A stretch of DNA of 64,000 bases from Coriobacteriia bacterium (lineage in GTDB: Bacteria; Actinomycetota; Coriobacteriia; Anaerosomatales; Anaerosomataceae), in contig JAUSOQ010000043.1 in NCBI GenBank assembly GCA_030655755.1, positions 186,001 to 250,000 on the forward strand, written 5' to 3'. Shown here piece by piece: positions 1 through 9,509 of this stretch; the first letter of the stretch is position 1; every line of letters starts with the position of its first letter. The notes beneath the pieces are model-generated. The model searched no databases. It saw only the letters and a list, made by a program, of their open reading frames with translations, and was not told the origin of the DNA. The translations under genes and the position numbers were made by a program.

Positions 1-2484
1 GCGGGCGGTGAGGGGACCCGTCTTAGGCCACTCACGAGCATGCGTCCTAAGCCGATGGTACCCATCGTCAACCAGCCGGTCATGGAGCACATCCTCGGTC
101 TAGTCAAGCACCACGGCATGGATGAGGTAGTCGCAACACTCATGTTCATGCCGCAGGTGATCGAGGACTATTTCGGAGATGGCGAAGAGTGGGACGTGAA
201 TATCTCGTACGCGATAGAGGAGACCCCTCTCGGCACCGCAGGCTCTGTGAAGAACGCCGAGGAAGCCCTTACCGAACCGTTCCTGGTGATCTCCGGCGAC
301 GCTCTCACAGATATAGATCTCAGAAAGGTCATCGAGTTCCATGACTCCCATGATGGGCCGGTGACGATCGCGCTCAAGCGGGTGCCGGATCCACTCGAGT
401 TCGGTGTTGTCATCACCGATGAGGCCGGTCGCATCACGCGTTTTTTAGAGAAGCCCTCGTGGGGGCAGGTATTCAGCGACACCATCAACACGGGTATCTA
501 TGTACTTGACCCGATGATCTTCGACCATATCCCTGCCGACGAGCCCTATGACTTCTCGAGTCAGCTCTTCCCGGACCTGATGAAGAAGGGGTTCCCGCTC
601 TACGGCTGTGTTGTGGATGGCTACTGGTGTGACGTGGGGAGTCTCGACTCTTACCGGCAAGTACATCGCGATATCCTTGACGACAAGACGATGATCTACG
701 TCCCGGGCGCCAAGGCGCGCAACAGCGTGTGGGTCGGGAAAGGGGCAGATGTAGATCCGGGTGCCCATATCGGCAACAAGGTCGTGATCGGTGTGAACAC
801 CAAGGTGCGCAGGGGCGCCGTACTGGGCGACTACACCGTCATCGGCGACAACTGTCTTATCGATTACGATGCCGATCTTCAGCACTCCATCGTTTGGAGC
901 GACTCCTTCATCGGTGCCGGTTCTGAGCTTAAAGGCACGGTCGTGTGTCGTCGTGCGGACATCAGGGCGCGAGCACGGCTCCAACCAGGGTCGACCATCG
1001 GCGATGAGACGATGGTCGGGCACGGTGCGGTAGTCGGCAATGGCGTTCAGGTCTATCCCTACAAGCGGATCGAAGACGGTGCGACGGTCACATCCTCGCT
1101 GATATGGGAGAACACTGCGGTTCGCTCGCTGTTCGGCACCGACGGGGTTTCCGGTCTTGTCAACATCGATATCACGCCTGAGCTGGCGTTGCGTGTCGCA
1201 CAGGCTTTCGGTAGCATCCTGCCCAACAAAGCACATGTCGTCGTCTCGCGCGACTCGACTCGCGCGGCTCGCATGATAAAGCGTTCGCTTGTGGCGGGGC
1301 TGAACTCCGCGGGGATCAACGTGCGCGATCTGCGTGTCGCTTCTCCGGGTATCACACGTTTCACCACCCGGGACACGCGATGTCTGGGAGGCGTGCATGT
1401 GGCGGCTTCTCCAGATGATCCTCAGTCGCTCGAGATCAACTTCTACGACTGCGACGGCATCGAACTGCCGTCATGGGTCGAGAAGAAGGTCGAGCGTTTG
1501 TATTTCCGGCAGGAGTTTCGCAGGTCGTTCTTCGATGAGGTGGGGGAGATCATGTACCCACCGCGTGCCCTGGAGTACTACACGGCGGGACTCAACGAGG
1601 CCCTGCTGGAAAACGGGCCGATATGCCGGAAGTGCACGGTCGTCGCCGACATGGGACTGTCTCCGGCCTCGTTCGTACTTCCCATAGCGGGTGTGTCATG
1701 GGATGTGGAACTTATAGCGCTTCGGCCGTTCATCGACAGCGAGAAGACCCGCGTGACGGCGGTCGAACGTGACGCACAGTTGGAGCAGCTTGTGCGCTCG
1801 GTCGATGTCTTCCAGGCCGATTTCGGCATATCGATCGATGCGAATGCAGAGCGTGTCACATTCGTCACACCGCAAGGGCGTGTTCTGGACTACGACACCG
1901 CTTTGCACGCGATGGTCGCGCTGTGGTGTGAGACCAGCAAGACGGGGGCCGGGATCGCGGTGCCGCTTACCGCCTCTCGTGTCGTGGAACGCATAGCGGG
2001 CCAGCACGGACATGACGTGATCCGTACAGGCACATCGCGCAGGGCGCTGTCGGATGCGGCTCACTCTGAGGTGGTGGGCTTCGCGGGCTCGTGCAACGGC
2101 GGCTACATCTTCCCACGTTTCCTCGTTGCCTATGACGCAGTGATGACGCTCGGCATGATGCTTCGCATGCTCACTGAGATGGACACCGACCTCGACACTG
2201 TGGTCGACAGACTTCCCGAATGCCACCTGCGACACTACGCCGTTCACTGCCCGTTCGACCGCAAGGGCGCAGTGATGCGTCACATGGCCTCGCTTGCCGA
2301 GACGCATGAGGTCGAGATGACCGAAGGCGTGCGGGTCGTAGAGCCGGAAGGGTGGACGCTGGTGCTTCCGCATGCCTCCGACAGCGTTGTTGACGTGTAT
2401 GTGGAAGGGGACACCGTTGCGACGGCCGAGGCTTTGCTGGAGCGATACCGCACCATGGTTGAGCATGCTGTCGCGGAGGAATGA
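1..2484 (+). CDS. Sugar-phosphate nucleotidyltransferase / phosphomannomutase-like fusion, 5' truncated by window
   Basis: The frame is open from base 1, and the nucleotidyltransferase signature [11 protein letters not shown] sits at window residues 2-12, so only a few N-terminal codons are missing. Residues 1 to about 245 form the nucleotidyltransferase domain (mannose-1-phosphate guanylyltransferase type). Hexapeptide repeats of a left-handed beta helix follow to about 365, then a phosphohexomutase-like region to 827. The family makes GDP-mannose or similar activated sugars for envelope glycans. The mutase half looks degenerate: the serine loop reads AASPDD (codons 1402-1419) where TASHNP is usual, and the metal loop reads DANAER (1837-1854) where DGDGDR is usual. 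The first domain is clear; which sugar it uses is inferred. Confidence 0.85.
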   Translation, partial: AGGEGTRLRPLTSMRPKPMVPIVNQPVMEHILGLVKHHGMDEVVATLMFMPQVIEDYFGDGEEWDVNISYAIEETPLGTAGSVKNAEEALTEPFLVISGDALTDIDLRKVIEFHDSHDGPVTIALKRVPDPLEFGVVITDEAGRITRFLEKPSWGQVFSDTINTGIYVLDPMIFDHIPADEPYDFSSQLFPDLMKKGFPLYGCVVDGYWCDVGSLDSYRQVHRDILDDKTMIYVPGAKARNSVWVGKGADVDPGAHIGNKVVIGVNTKVRRGAVLGDYTVIGDNCLIDYDADLQHSIVWSDSFIGAGSELKGTVVCRRADIRARARLQPGSTIGDETMVGHGAVVGNGVQVYPYKRIEDGATVTSSLIWENTAVRSLFGTDGVSGLVNIDITPELALRVAQAFGSILPNKAHVVVSRDSTRAARMIKRSLVAGLNSAGINVRDLRVASPGITRFTTRDTRCLGGVHVAASPDDPQSLEINFYDCDGIELPSWVEKKVERLYFRQEFRRSFFDEVGEIMYPPRALEYYTAGLNEALLENGPICRKCTVVADMGLSPASFVLPIAGVSWDVELIALRPFIDSEKTRVTAVERDAQLEQLVRSVDVFQADFGISIDANAERVTFVTPQGRVLDYDTALHAMVALWCETSKTGAGIAVPLTASRVVERIAGQHGHDVIRTGTSRRALSDAAHSEVVGFAGSCNGGYIFPRFLVAYDAVMTLGMMLRMLTEMDTDLDTVVDRLPECHLRHYAVHCPFDRKGAVMRHMASLAETHEVEMTEGVRVVEPEGWTLVLPHASDSVVDVYVEGDTVATAEALLERYRTMVEHAVAEE

Positions 2485-2500
2485 ACCCGCAGATGACGCT

Positions 2501-2521
2501 TCGGCGACACTGCGTCGCCGA
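2501..2521 (+). terminator. Perfect 8-bp hairpin after the nucleotidyltransferase gene
   Basis: TCGGCGAC and GTCGCCGA flank a five-base loop 17 bases after the stop codon. No T-run follows, so a classical intrinsic terminator is not supported. It may protect the 3' end or act with a protein factor. Confidence 0.35.
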
Positions 2522-2586
2522 CAAAGCTCTGACCAGCTAGAATATCCCGATTCGACCTTCAGCGACATACATGAGGACGCAACGTA

Positions 2587-3321
2587 GTGGAGCCGATCAA
2601 GCCCGTCAAGTACAGGATTTCTCTCGTCGTGGTGTTCGCTGTCCTCGGGCTCATGGTCGCGGTCGCGTTCAATACCACGACACTCGCGTCTGCCGACCAA
2701 TCCGGCCGGACGGGAGATCTTGCCGCCGTAGTGTCGGATATGGAGGCACAGCGGGAGGGACTCACCACTAAGGTGACGGAGTTGCGTGCTGAGCTTGAGA
2801 CGCTCGAGCGTACCGCAGCGGAAGAAGCCGGTCAGAGGGAATCGTTCAACGCTGATGTGGAGGGGACGCGTGAGGCGGCCGGGCTGACGGATGTCACCGG
2901 ACCCGGCGTGATAGTCACGCTGAGCGATGCCAAGATCGTGCCGCCGGGCGAGGACGCGAACAGATACATCATTCATGACTTCGACATCACCGCGATCGTG
3001 AATGCGCTTGTAGCGGGTGGCGCCGAGGCGGTAGACGTGAACGGCCAGCGGATCGTTGCGACGACCGCCATCCGGTGTGCCGGTACCACGGTCCTCGTCA
3101 ATCAGACGCGTCTTGGCGCGCCGTATGTGGTGACTGCGATCGGTGATGCAAACCGGTTGACGACGGCGCTCGAGAGCGATCTTGTCGCCAGCGAGCTTTT
3201 CGGGGCGTATCGAGTCCAGTATGGGTTGGAGGTCAGGCTCGACAAGAGATCGGGCCTGACAGTGCCGGCGTTCGCCGGGGTGCTGCTGCCGCGCTATGCG
3301 ACGCCAGTGGTGGGGGAGTGA
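2587..3321 (+). CDS. DUF881 family membrane-anchored protein
   Basis: A GTG start is preceded by GAGGAC about eight bases upstream. The 244-residue product has an N-terminal membrane segment at about residues 12-31, a coiled-coil stretch at about 45-90, and the DUF881 core with the family-typical TGPGVIVTLSDA stretch and the later VDVNGQRI stretch. Members are predicted extracytoplasmic proteins without an established activity. It is the first of a DUF881-Sbp-DUF881 trio with almost no spacing, the arrangement found in Mycobacterium tuberculosis at Rv1823-Rv1825. An envelope or division-linked role is inference. Confidence 0.85.
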   Translation: MEPIKPVKYRISLVVVFAVLGLMVAVAFNTTTLASADQSGRTGDLAAVVSDMEAQREGLTTKVTELRAELETLERTAAEEAGQRESFNADVEGTREAAGLTDVTGPGVIVTLSDAKIVPPGEDANRYIIHDFDITAIVNALVAGGAEAVDVNGQRIVATTAIRCAGTTVLVNQTRLGAPYVVTAIGDANRLTTALESDLVASELFGAYRVQYGLEVRLDKRSGLTVPAFAGVLLPRYATPVVGE

Positions 3322-3327
3322 CGGAAC

Positions 3328-3672
3328 GTGTTCGTGTTGGTGCTTGCGCTTGCGGTCGGCGTGCTCGCGGGGCTTTTGCTGCGCATCGGCATCCCCGTAC
3401 CCCTGTTGACATATCTCGGCGTCGCAGTGCTCGCGGCTCTGGATTCATGTCTTGGCGGGGTCCGTGCTGCCCTGGAGCGGACTTTCAGCGACCGTGTCTT
3501 CGTGTTCGGTTTTATCACGAACACGCTTATGGCCGCGTTCATCGTGTTCGTCGGTGAGCGGATCGGTGTGCGAGAGCTCTATCTCGCCGCAGTCGTGGCC
3601 TTCGGCGTCCGGCTGTTCAACAACCTCGGTATCGTGCGTCGTCTGATGTTCGAGCGCAGAGAGTGGGAGTGA
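3328..3672 (+). CDS. sbp: Small basic membrane protein (Sbp, DUF1290)
   Basis: This 114-residue protein starts with GTG six bases after the preceding stop. It has three hydrophobic segments (about residues 2-20, 25-43 and 58-78) and the conserved FGFITNTLMA and VRLFNNLGIVRR stretches of the small basic protein family. In Bacillus, sbp lies beside division genes, and in actinobacteria it lies between two DUF881 genes, as here. Its biochemical function is not established. It is surely cotranscribed with its neighbours, since the next gene starts five bases after its stop. Confidence 0.88.
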   Translation: MFVLVLALAVGVLAGLLLRIGIPVPLLTYLGVAVLAALDSCLGGVRAALERTFSDRVFVFGFITNTLMAAFIVFVGERIGVRELYLAAVVAFGVRLFNNLGIVRRLMFERREWE

Positions 3673-3676
3673 ACCG

Positions 3677-4462
3677 GTGTCTGAGGGTCGGACAAAGGAG
3701 ACGATCAGCCGGATCAAAGACGGTTCACTTCGCGTGCTCAAGGAGTCGGAGCAGGCCGTCGAGCAGCAGTTCCATGAGGCGCGCTTGCTTGTGAGTCTCG
3801 CGTTCGCGCTTGTTCTGGTCGGTTTCTTGCTTGTAGCACAGTGGCGTGGCACGTCGAACGCGACGGCAGGGCTTGAGGGTCGCACGGACCAGGAACTGGC
3901 GCTTGTGATCCAGGAGATTGCAGTGGCCAGTGAGGATCTGCGATCGGAGGCGCTAGGGCTTGAGATGAGCCTGGCACAGGCCGAGCAGGACGAACGCGGG
4001 CAAGAGGCACTTCTTCAAAAAGCGAAGGAGGAGCTGCGGGACATACGGACGATAGCCGGCCTCGAGTCTGCCATCGGCCCTGGAGTGATCGTGCGCATCA
4101 AAGATCCCGAGCGGGTGCTGCTCGCTCAGGACTTCGTGTCGCTGGTCCATGAGCTCCGCTCGGCAGGTGCAGAGGCGATCGCCATCGGTGCAGTACGGGT
4201 GGATGCGCTTTCCGGTATCACCGACAGCCCTGAAGGCATCCGTGTGGACGGTTCCGCGATCGGACGTTCCGTGGAGATCGCGGCGATCGGCAACAGTGCG
4301 GACATCGAGCAGGCGCTGATGCTTCCCGGTGGGATACGCGCTACGCTGACGGCGTATCCAGGCGTCACGATGAGCGTATTGCCCTATCCTGATCTGGAGG
4401 TTCCCGAGGCGGTCTTAAGGCCGTACACTCTCGGTGTTCCGGTACACAATGCCGGACAGTAG
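3677..4462 (+). CDS. DUF881 family membrane-anchored protein, second copy
   Basis: The product has 261 residues with a GTG start five bases after sbp. A single membrane segment lies near residues 35-55, a long coiled coil at about 68-125, then the DUF881 core with IGPGVIVRIKDP and AEAIAIGAVRVD. It is a diverged paralogue of the protein encoded two genes upstream. The two copies probably act together with the small membrane protein between them, but no activity is known for the family. Confidence 0.85.
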   Translation: MSEGRTKETISRIKDGSLRVLKESEQAVEQQFHEARLLVSLAFALVLVGFLLVAQWRGTSNATAGLEGRTDQELALVIQEIAVASEDLRSEALGLEMSLAQAEQDERGQEALLQKAKEELRDIRTIAGLESAIGPGVIVRIKDPERVLLAQDFVSLVHELRSAGAEAIAIGAVRVDALSGITDSPEGIRVDGSAIGRSVEIAAIGNSADIEQALMLPGGIRATLTAYPGVTMSVLPYPDLEVPEAVLRPYTLGVPVHNAGQ

Positions 4463-4471
4463 CGATATCGG

Positions 4472-6340
4472 ATGAAGGAACTCGAAGAACATATGACGAA
4501 CACGACGGATGTGAACGACACGCCCCGACGCACGAGACCAGACGCGAAGGCATCCGGTCTCATCGCGCGTTTTCGCGCGCTGGACTTCAAGATCCGCTGG
4601 GGTGTGTTCCTGCCGGTAGCGGTACTGCTTCTTCTCGGAGTGCTTATCGGCGCCGATGCCCTTCTGTCCGCAGGCCGGATCCATCCTGGCGTGCGGGTCG
4701 GATCCGTGGCCGTGGGTGGTATGACCCAGGCTCAGGCGGCTACCGCCATAGAGCTTGGAGTCTCGCCGATGCTGTCTGAGCCGGTGACACTGACCGTGAG
4801 CGACCGATCATGGCCGGTGGAGGCTGAGATGATCGGTGTGGCGGTCGAGAGCAGCACCTCTGCTGAGGCGGCTTATGCGATCGGTCGCGGCGAAGGTTTC
4901 AACGGTGTCGTCGGCGATCGACTGAGAGCGTGGTTCGGTGCTGCGAGCGTACCCCTTGCCCTGACTGCTGACGACGTACTCATGTCGGGATTCTTTGCCG
5001 ATGTGAGCGCCTTGGTCGCGCGGCCGGCAACGGACGCTGCCGTCATCATCGAGGGAACAAGCGCGCATCTCGAACCCTCCGCTGAAGGTCTTGACATCGA
5101 TCTCGAGCAAGGACGCATCAAGCTGCTGTCCGCGTTCACTTCTGACAGTCGTGAACTCACGCTTGAACTGGAGCCCAGCAAACCGCGTATCGATGAGGCT
5201 GCGGCCGAGCAGGCACTACAAGATGTCCGCAGGATGCTTGAAGGACCGCTCACCCTGACGTATGAAGAGAAGTCGTGGGAGGTGTCTGCCGAGGAGATCG
5301 GCGATTGGATCACGTTTCACTCAGAGCCGGCGACGGGGACGCCGACTGCGACGCTCGTAGGTGCTATCTCGGCCGAGGGTGTCTCGGCCACGGTACTTCC
5401 TATGGTCGAGAATGTGGGAAAGGTCGCTACCGACGCAAGCTTCAAAGCGTCCAGCGGGGCGGTCTCTATCGTTCCTCACCAAGATGGCCTCACGGTGGAT
5501 GCGGTCGATCTCGCTACAGAACTCACCACGAAACTGATTGCAGGCGAGCGTACCGTTGAGCTCAAGATGCGCCGTGTGGAGCCGGAGATCACGACCGAAG
5601 ATGCCGAGGCCATGGGCATCAAGGAGCGGCTGTCGACCTTCACCACCGACTACTCGGCATCGAATCTTCCTCGCGTGAACAACATCCACACGCTTGTCGA
5701 CGCGCTGGATGGAACGCTGCTCGCGCCCGGAGAGACGTTCTCGTTCAACGAGACGATAGGCGAGCGTACGGCAGAGAAGGGTTACCAGGAGGCGAACGCC
5801 ATCGTCAACGGGAAGCTCGTCCCACAACTGGGCGGCGGGATCTGCCAGGTGGGGACGACCATCTTCAACACGGTGTTCTTTTCCGGTCTTCCCGTGGTCG
5901 AGCGCTACAACCACTCGCAGTACATCAGCCATTACCCGCTCGGACGTGACGCGACCATCTCATGGGGCGGACCGGACTTCAGGTTCAAGAACGACACGGA
6001 CGACTGGGTGCTTATAGCTACAGGACACACGAATTCGACCGTGACTATCAGCCTGTACGGCACTGATCAGGGTTATGATGTCTCCTACAAGACGGGCGAT
6101 TGGACCGATATCAAGCCATACCCGGTGCGCGAGATCGAGGACGCCACGATGCCTGTGGGCATGAAAGTGGTCGAGGAGCGCGGCGTGACCGGGAGAACCA
6201 TCGTCGTCACTCGCACCGTCAAAAAAGGCGGCGCGGTGATCCGGACCGATGGTTTCAAGTCCGTCTACCGTGCTGCTGAAGAGGTCATCAGGGTAGGGAC
6301 CATGCCTGCACCGTCGGAGCCAACGACCCCGACGCCGTAG
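4472..6340 (+). CDS. VanW family protein with YoaR-like peptidoglycan-binding domains
   Basis: The protein has 622 residues. A cytoplasmic N-terminus is followed by one membrane segment near residues 47-68, two repeats of the YoaR/PG_binding_4 type (about 75-200 and 210-370), and a C-terminal VanW domain with FSFNETIGERT and the GGGICQVGTT motif. A G5-like tail closes the protein. VanW proteins are cell-surface proteins of uncertain activity, often found with peptidoglycan genes. ATG 4472 is annotated, but ATG 4493 has AAGGA upstream and is a plausible alternative. The gene follows the DUF881 cluster by nine bases and probably shares its transcript. Confidence 0.85.
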   Translation: MKELEEHMTNTTDVNDTPRRTRPDAKASGLIARFRALDFKIRWGVFLPVAVLLLLGVLIGADALLSAGRIHPGVRVGSVAVGGMTQAQAATAIELGVSPMLSEPVTLTVSDRSWPVEAEMIGVAVESSTSAEAAYAIGRGEGFNGVVGDRLRAWFGAASVPLALTADDVLMSGFFADVSALVARPATDAAVIIEGTSAHLEPSAEGLDIDLEQGRIKLLSAFTSDSRELTLELEPSKPRIDEAAAEQALQDVRRMLEGPLTLTYEEKSWEVSAEEIGDWITFHSEPATGTPTATLVGAISAEGVSATVLPMVENVGKVATDASFKASSGAVSIVPHQDGLTVDAVDLATELTTKLIAGERTVELKMRRVEPEITTEDAEAMGIKERLSTFTTDYSASNLPRVNNIHTLVDALDGTLLAPGETFSFNETIGERTAEKGYQEANAIVNGKLVPQLGGGICQVGTTIFNTVFFSGLPVVERYNHSQYISHYPLGRDATISWGGPDFRFKNDTDDWVLIATGHTNSTVTISLYGTDQGYDVSYKTGDWTDIKPYPVREIEDATMPVGMKVVEERGVTGRTIVVTRTVKKGGAVIRTDGFKSVYRAAEEVIRVGTMPAPSEPTTPTP

Positions 6341-6374
6341 TGAGTGGCTGGTCCGTTGGAAGGGGGCGTCAGGG

Positions 6375-7679
6375 GTGTACCAACCCGAGTACGAAGCGAT
6401 GGACCAGGGTGAGCTTGAGGCCCTGCAGTCTGAGCGCCTGAAAGCGACGCTTGCGCGCGTCTACGACAACGTTCCGATGTATCGGGCCAAGTACGACGAG
6501 GCCGGGTTCGATCCTTCGACGGTGAAGTCGCTGAGCGATCTCGCGAAGATCCCGTTCACGGTGAAGAACGATCTGCGTGCCGCATACCCCTACGGCATGT
6601 TCGCGGTGCCGATGCGAGACATCGTGCGTTTGCAAGCGTCCTCCGGGACCACCGGTCAGGTGACGGTGGTGGGTTATACAGCAAGAGACATCGACAACTG
6701 GGCCGACCTCATGGCGCGTACGTTCGCCTCGGCGGGTGCTGGCCCCGACGATATCGTGCAGGTCGCGTACGGATACGGTCTGTTCACGGGCGGCCTTGGC
6801 GCCCACTATGGTTCGGAGCGTCTGGGTTGCGCCACTATCCCGATCTCAGGCGGGAACACCAAGCGCCAGATACAGGTGATGAAGGACTTCGGCGTGACCG
6901 TGTTCGCCGCGACACCGTCCTACGCACTTCTTGTGGGCGAGACTGCTCTTGAGATGGGGATCGACATTCGTGACCTGCCGCTGCGGGCGGGAGTCTTCGG
7001 CGCCGAGCCGTGGAGCGAGAACATGCGCCTGCAGCTTGAGGAAGTACTCGGCATCAAGGCGATCGACATCTACGGTCTGTCGGAGGTCTTAGGGCCGGGT
7101 GTGGCGGCAGAGTGTGAGGCTCAGCATGGGCTTCACGTGAACGAGGACCACTTCATAATCGAGATCGTCGATCCGGAGACACTGCTTCCCGTACCCGACG
7201 GTGAGATGGGTGAGGTCGTCTTCACCACGATCACGAAGGAAGGTATCCCGGTCATCCGCTATCGCACGCGGGACATCTCACGCATCCTGACCGGAAAGTG
7301 TTCTTGTGGGCGCACCTTCCGCCGCATGCAGCGCATCAGCGGGCGCACCGATGACATGCTGATCATACGGGGCGTGAACGTCTTCCCGAGCCAGATCGAG
7401 CAGGTACTCACCGGCATACCCGGTGTGGCGCCACACTATCAGGTGGTCCTGACGAAGCACGGGTCACTTGATCATGTGGAGGTCCATGTCGAAGTCGGTC
7501 CTGACTTCGCATTCGATGAGATCAAAGCACTCGAGCGCTTGCAGAACCGCGTCAAAGCCGAGATCGTCTCGGCGTTGGCGATCAGTATCGGTGTCAAGCT
7601 TGTAGAGCCGAAGTCCATCCAACGTTCCGAAGGCAAGGCGAAGCGGGTCGTGGATCTTCGTAACGAGAGAAGTGAGTAG
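6375..7679 (+). CDS. paaK: Phenylacetate-CoA ligase family (aryl-CoA ligase), copy 1
   Basis: GTG start, with AAGGGGGCG upstream; 434 residues, the usual length for PaaK. It belongs to the adenylate-forming superfamily: the ATP-binding P-loop reads SSGTTGQ (about residues 92-98), the YGLSEV motif lies near 232-237, and the hinge region reads YRTRDIS near 297-303. Known members join phenylacetate or indoleacetate to CoA using ATP, giving AMP. An ACT-domain gene follows two bases later, the pairing usual in organisms that ferment aromatic amino acids. A second PaaK is encoded at 30369-31673. The exact aryl acid used cannot be read from sequence. Confidence 0.9.
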   Translation: MYQPEYEAMDQGELEALQSERLKATLARVYDNVPMYRAKYDEAGFDPSTVKSLSDLAKIPFTVKNDLRAAYPYGMFAVPMRDIVRLQASSGTTGQVTVVGYTARDIDNWADLMARTFASAGAGPDDIVQVAYGYGLFTGGLGAHYGSERLGCATIPISGGNTKRQIQVMKDFGVTVFAATPSYALLVGETALEMGIDIRDLPLRAGVFGAEPWSENMRLQLEEVLGIKAIDIYGLSEVLGPGVAAECEAQHGLHVNEDHFIIEIVDPETLLPVPDGEMGEVVFTTITKEGIPVIRYRTRDISRILTGKCSCGRTFRRMQRISGRTDDMLIIRGVNVFPSQIEQVLTGIPGVAPHYQVVLTKHGSLDHVEVHVEVGPDFAFDEIKALERLQNRVKAEIVSALAISIGVKLVEPKSIQRSEGKAKRVVDLRNERSE

Positions 7680-7681
7680 AG

Positions 7682-8125
7682 ATGATCAAACAGCTCTCGG
7701 TCTTTTTAGAGAACAACCCTGGACGCCTCGCTGAACTCACCCGGACGCTTGGCGACGCCGGCATCAACATGCGTGCGCTCATGGTCGCCGACACCGCAGA
7801 ATACGGTGTCGTGCGCATATTGTGCGACACGCCGGACAAGGCGGTATCGGTGCTAGAGGGGAGCGGGTTCGGAGTGTCTGTCTCCGAAGTCATCGCCGTT
7901 GAAGTGCCGGACCGGCCCGGTGGTCTCGCCGATGTGCTCGAAGCTCTCGGCAGCGAGGGTATCAACGTGGAATACGCATACTGTTTCGTCGAGCCGAGTG
8001 GAACGGCCGCAGTCGACATCTTCCGAGTCGATGACCCCGCAAAGGCTCAGACTACACTGAAGATGATCGGTGTGCGTGTGGCCGGGGCTGCCGATCTCTA
8101 CAGTATCGACGTGCCGTCGATCTGA
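7682..8125 (+). CDS. Tandem ACT-domain protein linked to PaaK, copy 1
   Basis: The 147-residue protein is little more than two ACT domains (about residues 1-66 and 70-141), each with an NNPGRLAEL- or DRPGGLADV-type ligand turn. ACT domains bind amino acids and act as sensors. This gene starts two bases after paaK and is probably translationally coupled, so it may give aromatic amino acid feedback to the ligase; that link is inference from context. It resembles the protein at 25109-25540 (compare IKQLSVFLENNPGR with KVSQLSVFIENKSGR). Its 3' end overlaps the end of the opposite-strand gene by 28 bases. Confidence 0.88.
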   Translation: MIKQLSVFLENNPGRLAELTRTLGDAGINMRALMVADTAEYGVVRILCDTPDKAVSVLEGSGFGVSVSEVIAVEVPDRPGGLADVLEALGSEGINVEYAYCFVEPSGTAAVDIFRVDDPAKAQTTLKMIGVRVAGAADLYSIDVPSI

Positions 8126-8946
8126 TCCTCGGCTGATCCTAGGCTGCATGGGTTGCGCGATGAGTCGGGCTCATTGGGGTCGAGCTTCTGGCTGAGTTCG
8201 CACAGTTCCTCAGTATCGTCGGGGAGTGAGAGTACCCGTGCGGTCACCGACTCGTCCTTTGCGCCGAGAAGATCGCGGACACTGGTTCGCACGCGGTCGG
8301 CCACGACCTGGGCACCGCTTCTTGGTGTCTGGGGGAGCAGGAGCATGAACTCGCCATCTTTAAGATGTCCGACGTCGTCGACCAATCGGACATCTCTGCG
8401 GATATGGGTGGCGGTCGCGCGCAGCCATGCGCGCTGGCGTGCGGGGCGAAGGTCGCTGAACAGTGATGGCGCTATCGTGCACAGTGCGATCGAGAATGGC
8501 GTCTTGTAGCGGCGGAACTCGCTGATGCCGGACCTGATAGCCTGACCACAGTAGACTCCGTTATAGACTTGCGTGCAGTCGTCAAGAAGCGGGCTGCCCT
8601 GGATGAAGGCGAAAAAGTACTTGATACGACCACATATCTCACCGCCGAGTACGCCGACGGCTGCGTAGGTGAGCATCCGGACCACGATCATGCCGATGAT
8701 CGCAGACGTCAGACCCTGGTCGTTCATGAGAGGGATTCGAAGGATAACGTAGACAAGCGTTGCGACGAGCGCCGCGATGAAGCCTGCGTTTCGCCCCTTG
8801 TGCACCGCAGCGAAGAGCACCAGCACGATGAGCAGCTGCGCAACTACCTCCTGCGGGAGGATGACGCCACCCGGGACGAAGATACTGCCTACGATGACGG
8901 CGCTGCCCAACACCATGATGAGCATCTCGAAACGGGAGTACTTCAC
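8098..8946 (-). CDS. Membrane protein with degenerate GGDEF domain
   Basis: GTG 8946 is chosen as start because GGAGGG lies four bases upstream; a longer frame exists but has no comparable site. The 282-residue protein has about five or six hydrophobic segments in residues 8-115, then a GGDEF-like fold beginning near LDDCTQVYNGVY. The catalytic loop reads KDGEF (residues 196-200) in place of GGDEF, and the usual metal-binding aspartate of the first strand reads CTIAP. It is therefore probably not an active diguanylate cyclase but may sense nucleotide or ligand. It lies 34 bases after a prepilin-like gene on the same strand. Confidence 0.75.
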   Translation of the reverse strand: MKYSRFEMLIMVLGSAVIVGSIFVPGGVILPQEVVAQLLIVLVLFAAVHKGRNAGFIAALVATLVYVILRIPLMNDQGLTSAIIGMIVVRMLTYAAVGVLGGEICGRIKYFFAFIQGSPLLDDCTQVYNGVYCGQAIRSGISEFRRYKTPFSIALCTIAPSLFSDLRPARQRAWLRATATHIRRDVRLVDDVGHLKDGEFMLLLPQTPRSGAQVVADRVRTSVRDLLGAKDESVTARVLSLPDDTEELCELSQKLDPNEPDSSRNPCSLGSAEDQIDGTSIL

Positions 8947-8980
8947 GTGACCCTCCAAGACGAATGCGTACAGATACAGA

Positions 8981-9328
8981 CTAGCGCGGGTGCTTAGGAC
9001 AGGTGACTTGGTCACAGGTCGTGTCAAGTATGAGCTCTGTAGTACCATCCGAAGGGCAGAAACGGGCCTTGTCGACATCCCGTGCGTACGGTCTGAGGTC
9101 GTCGAAGGTCTCCGGCGCTTCGCCGTCGTTGTCGGCGCGGTACAGGGAGATCGCTGTCGAAAGGACCCGCTGGTTCGACAGGCACGCCGCCTCGCTTGCC
9201 CTGCCTGACGAGGACGAGAAACTCGCGATTGCGATCAGCATGAGTATCGCCATAAGAAGAAGCACTACAGTCAGCTCGACGATCGTGAAGCCGTTGTCTG
9301 TCTTTTTGCCCGGCACTGGATCGTCCAT
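8981..9328 (-). CDS. Type IV pilin-like / pseudopilin protein
   Basis: The 115-residue protein has a charged 12-residue leader, the prepilin peptidase site G|FTIVELT (residues 13-19) and the following hydrophobic helix VVLLLMAILMLIAIA. The glutamate at mature position 5 is present. Two cysteine pairs occur in the short globular tail (CLSNQ, CPSDG, CDQVTC). Processing would be by a PilD-type peptidase, which is not in the window. AGGGG lies seven bases before the ATG. It could be a minor pilin or a competence or secretion pseudopilin; no assembly ATPase lies nearby. Confidence 0.85.
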   Translation of the reverse strand: MDDPVPGKKTDNGFTIVELTVVLLLMAILMLIAIASFSSSSGRASEAACLSNQRVLSTAISLYRADNDGEAPETFDDLRPYARDVDKARFCPSDGTTELILDTTCDQVTCPKHPR

Positions 9329-9369
9329 CAGTATCCCCTTGGATGGCTCGCGGCATCCCCTATGGGAGC

Positions 9370-9375
9370 ATTATA
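9370..9375 (-). promoter_or_regulatory. Consensus -10 box (TATAAT) upstream of pilin gene
   Basis: On the minus strand TATAAT lies about 42 bases before the pilin-like start codon, giving an expected leader of about 35 bases. No good -35 box is seen at the right distance, so activation or a degenerate -35 would be needed. Confidence 0.4.
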
Positions 9376-9509
9376 GCCGAATTCCCCTTCTGCAATGGTT
9401 CACGGCTTAATTATCGACAATGTCTAGCAAAGTGCGCTTCTGCACCGCCCAAGAGGGGAGAAAACCTCTACAATCTGGGTGGCACACACGCTACTGTCCC
9501 GGGACTCGC

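Noticed and set aside
445-1398. Long antisense frames opposite real genes, for example 445-1398, 1696-2976 and 14051-15364
   Set aside because: They are mirror frames of GC-rich coding sequence, rich in Arg, His and Ala, with no family resemblance.
3325-3340. LexA-like GAACGTGTTC near the sbp start
   Set aside because: The half-sites are two bases apart instead of four, so it does not fit the LexA spacing.
9469-9474. TACAAT as -10 of the D,D-carboxypeptidase promoter
   Set aside because: No TG extension and no -35 at 16-18 bases, so the match is too weak to annotate.
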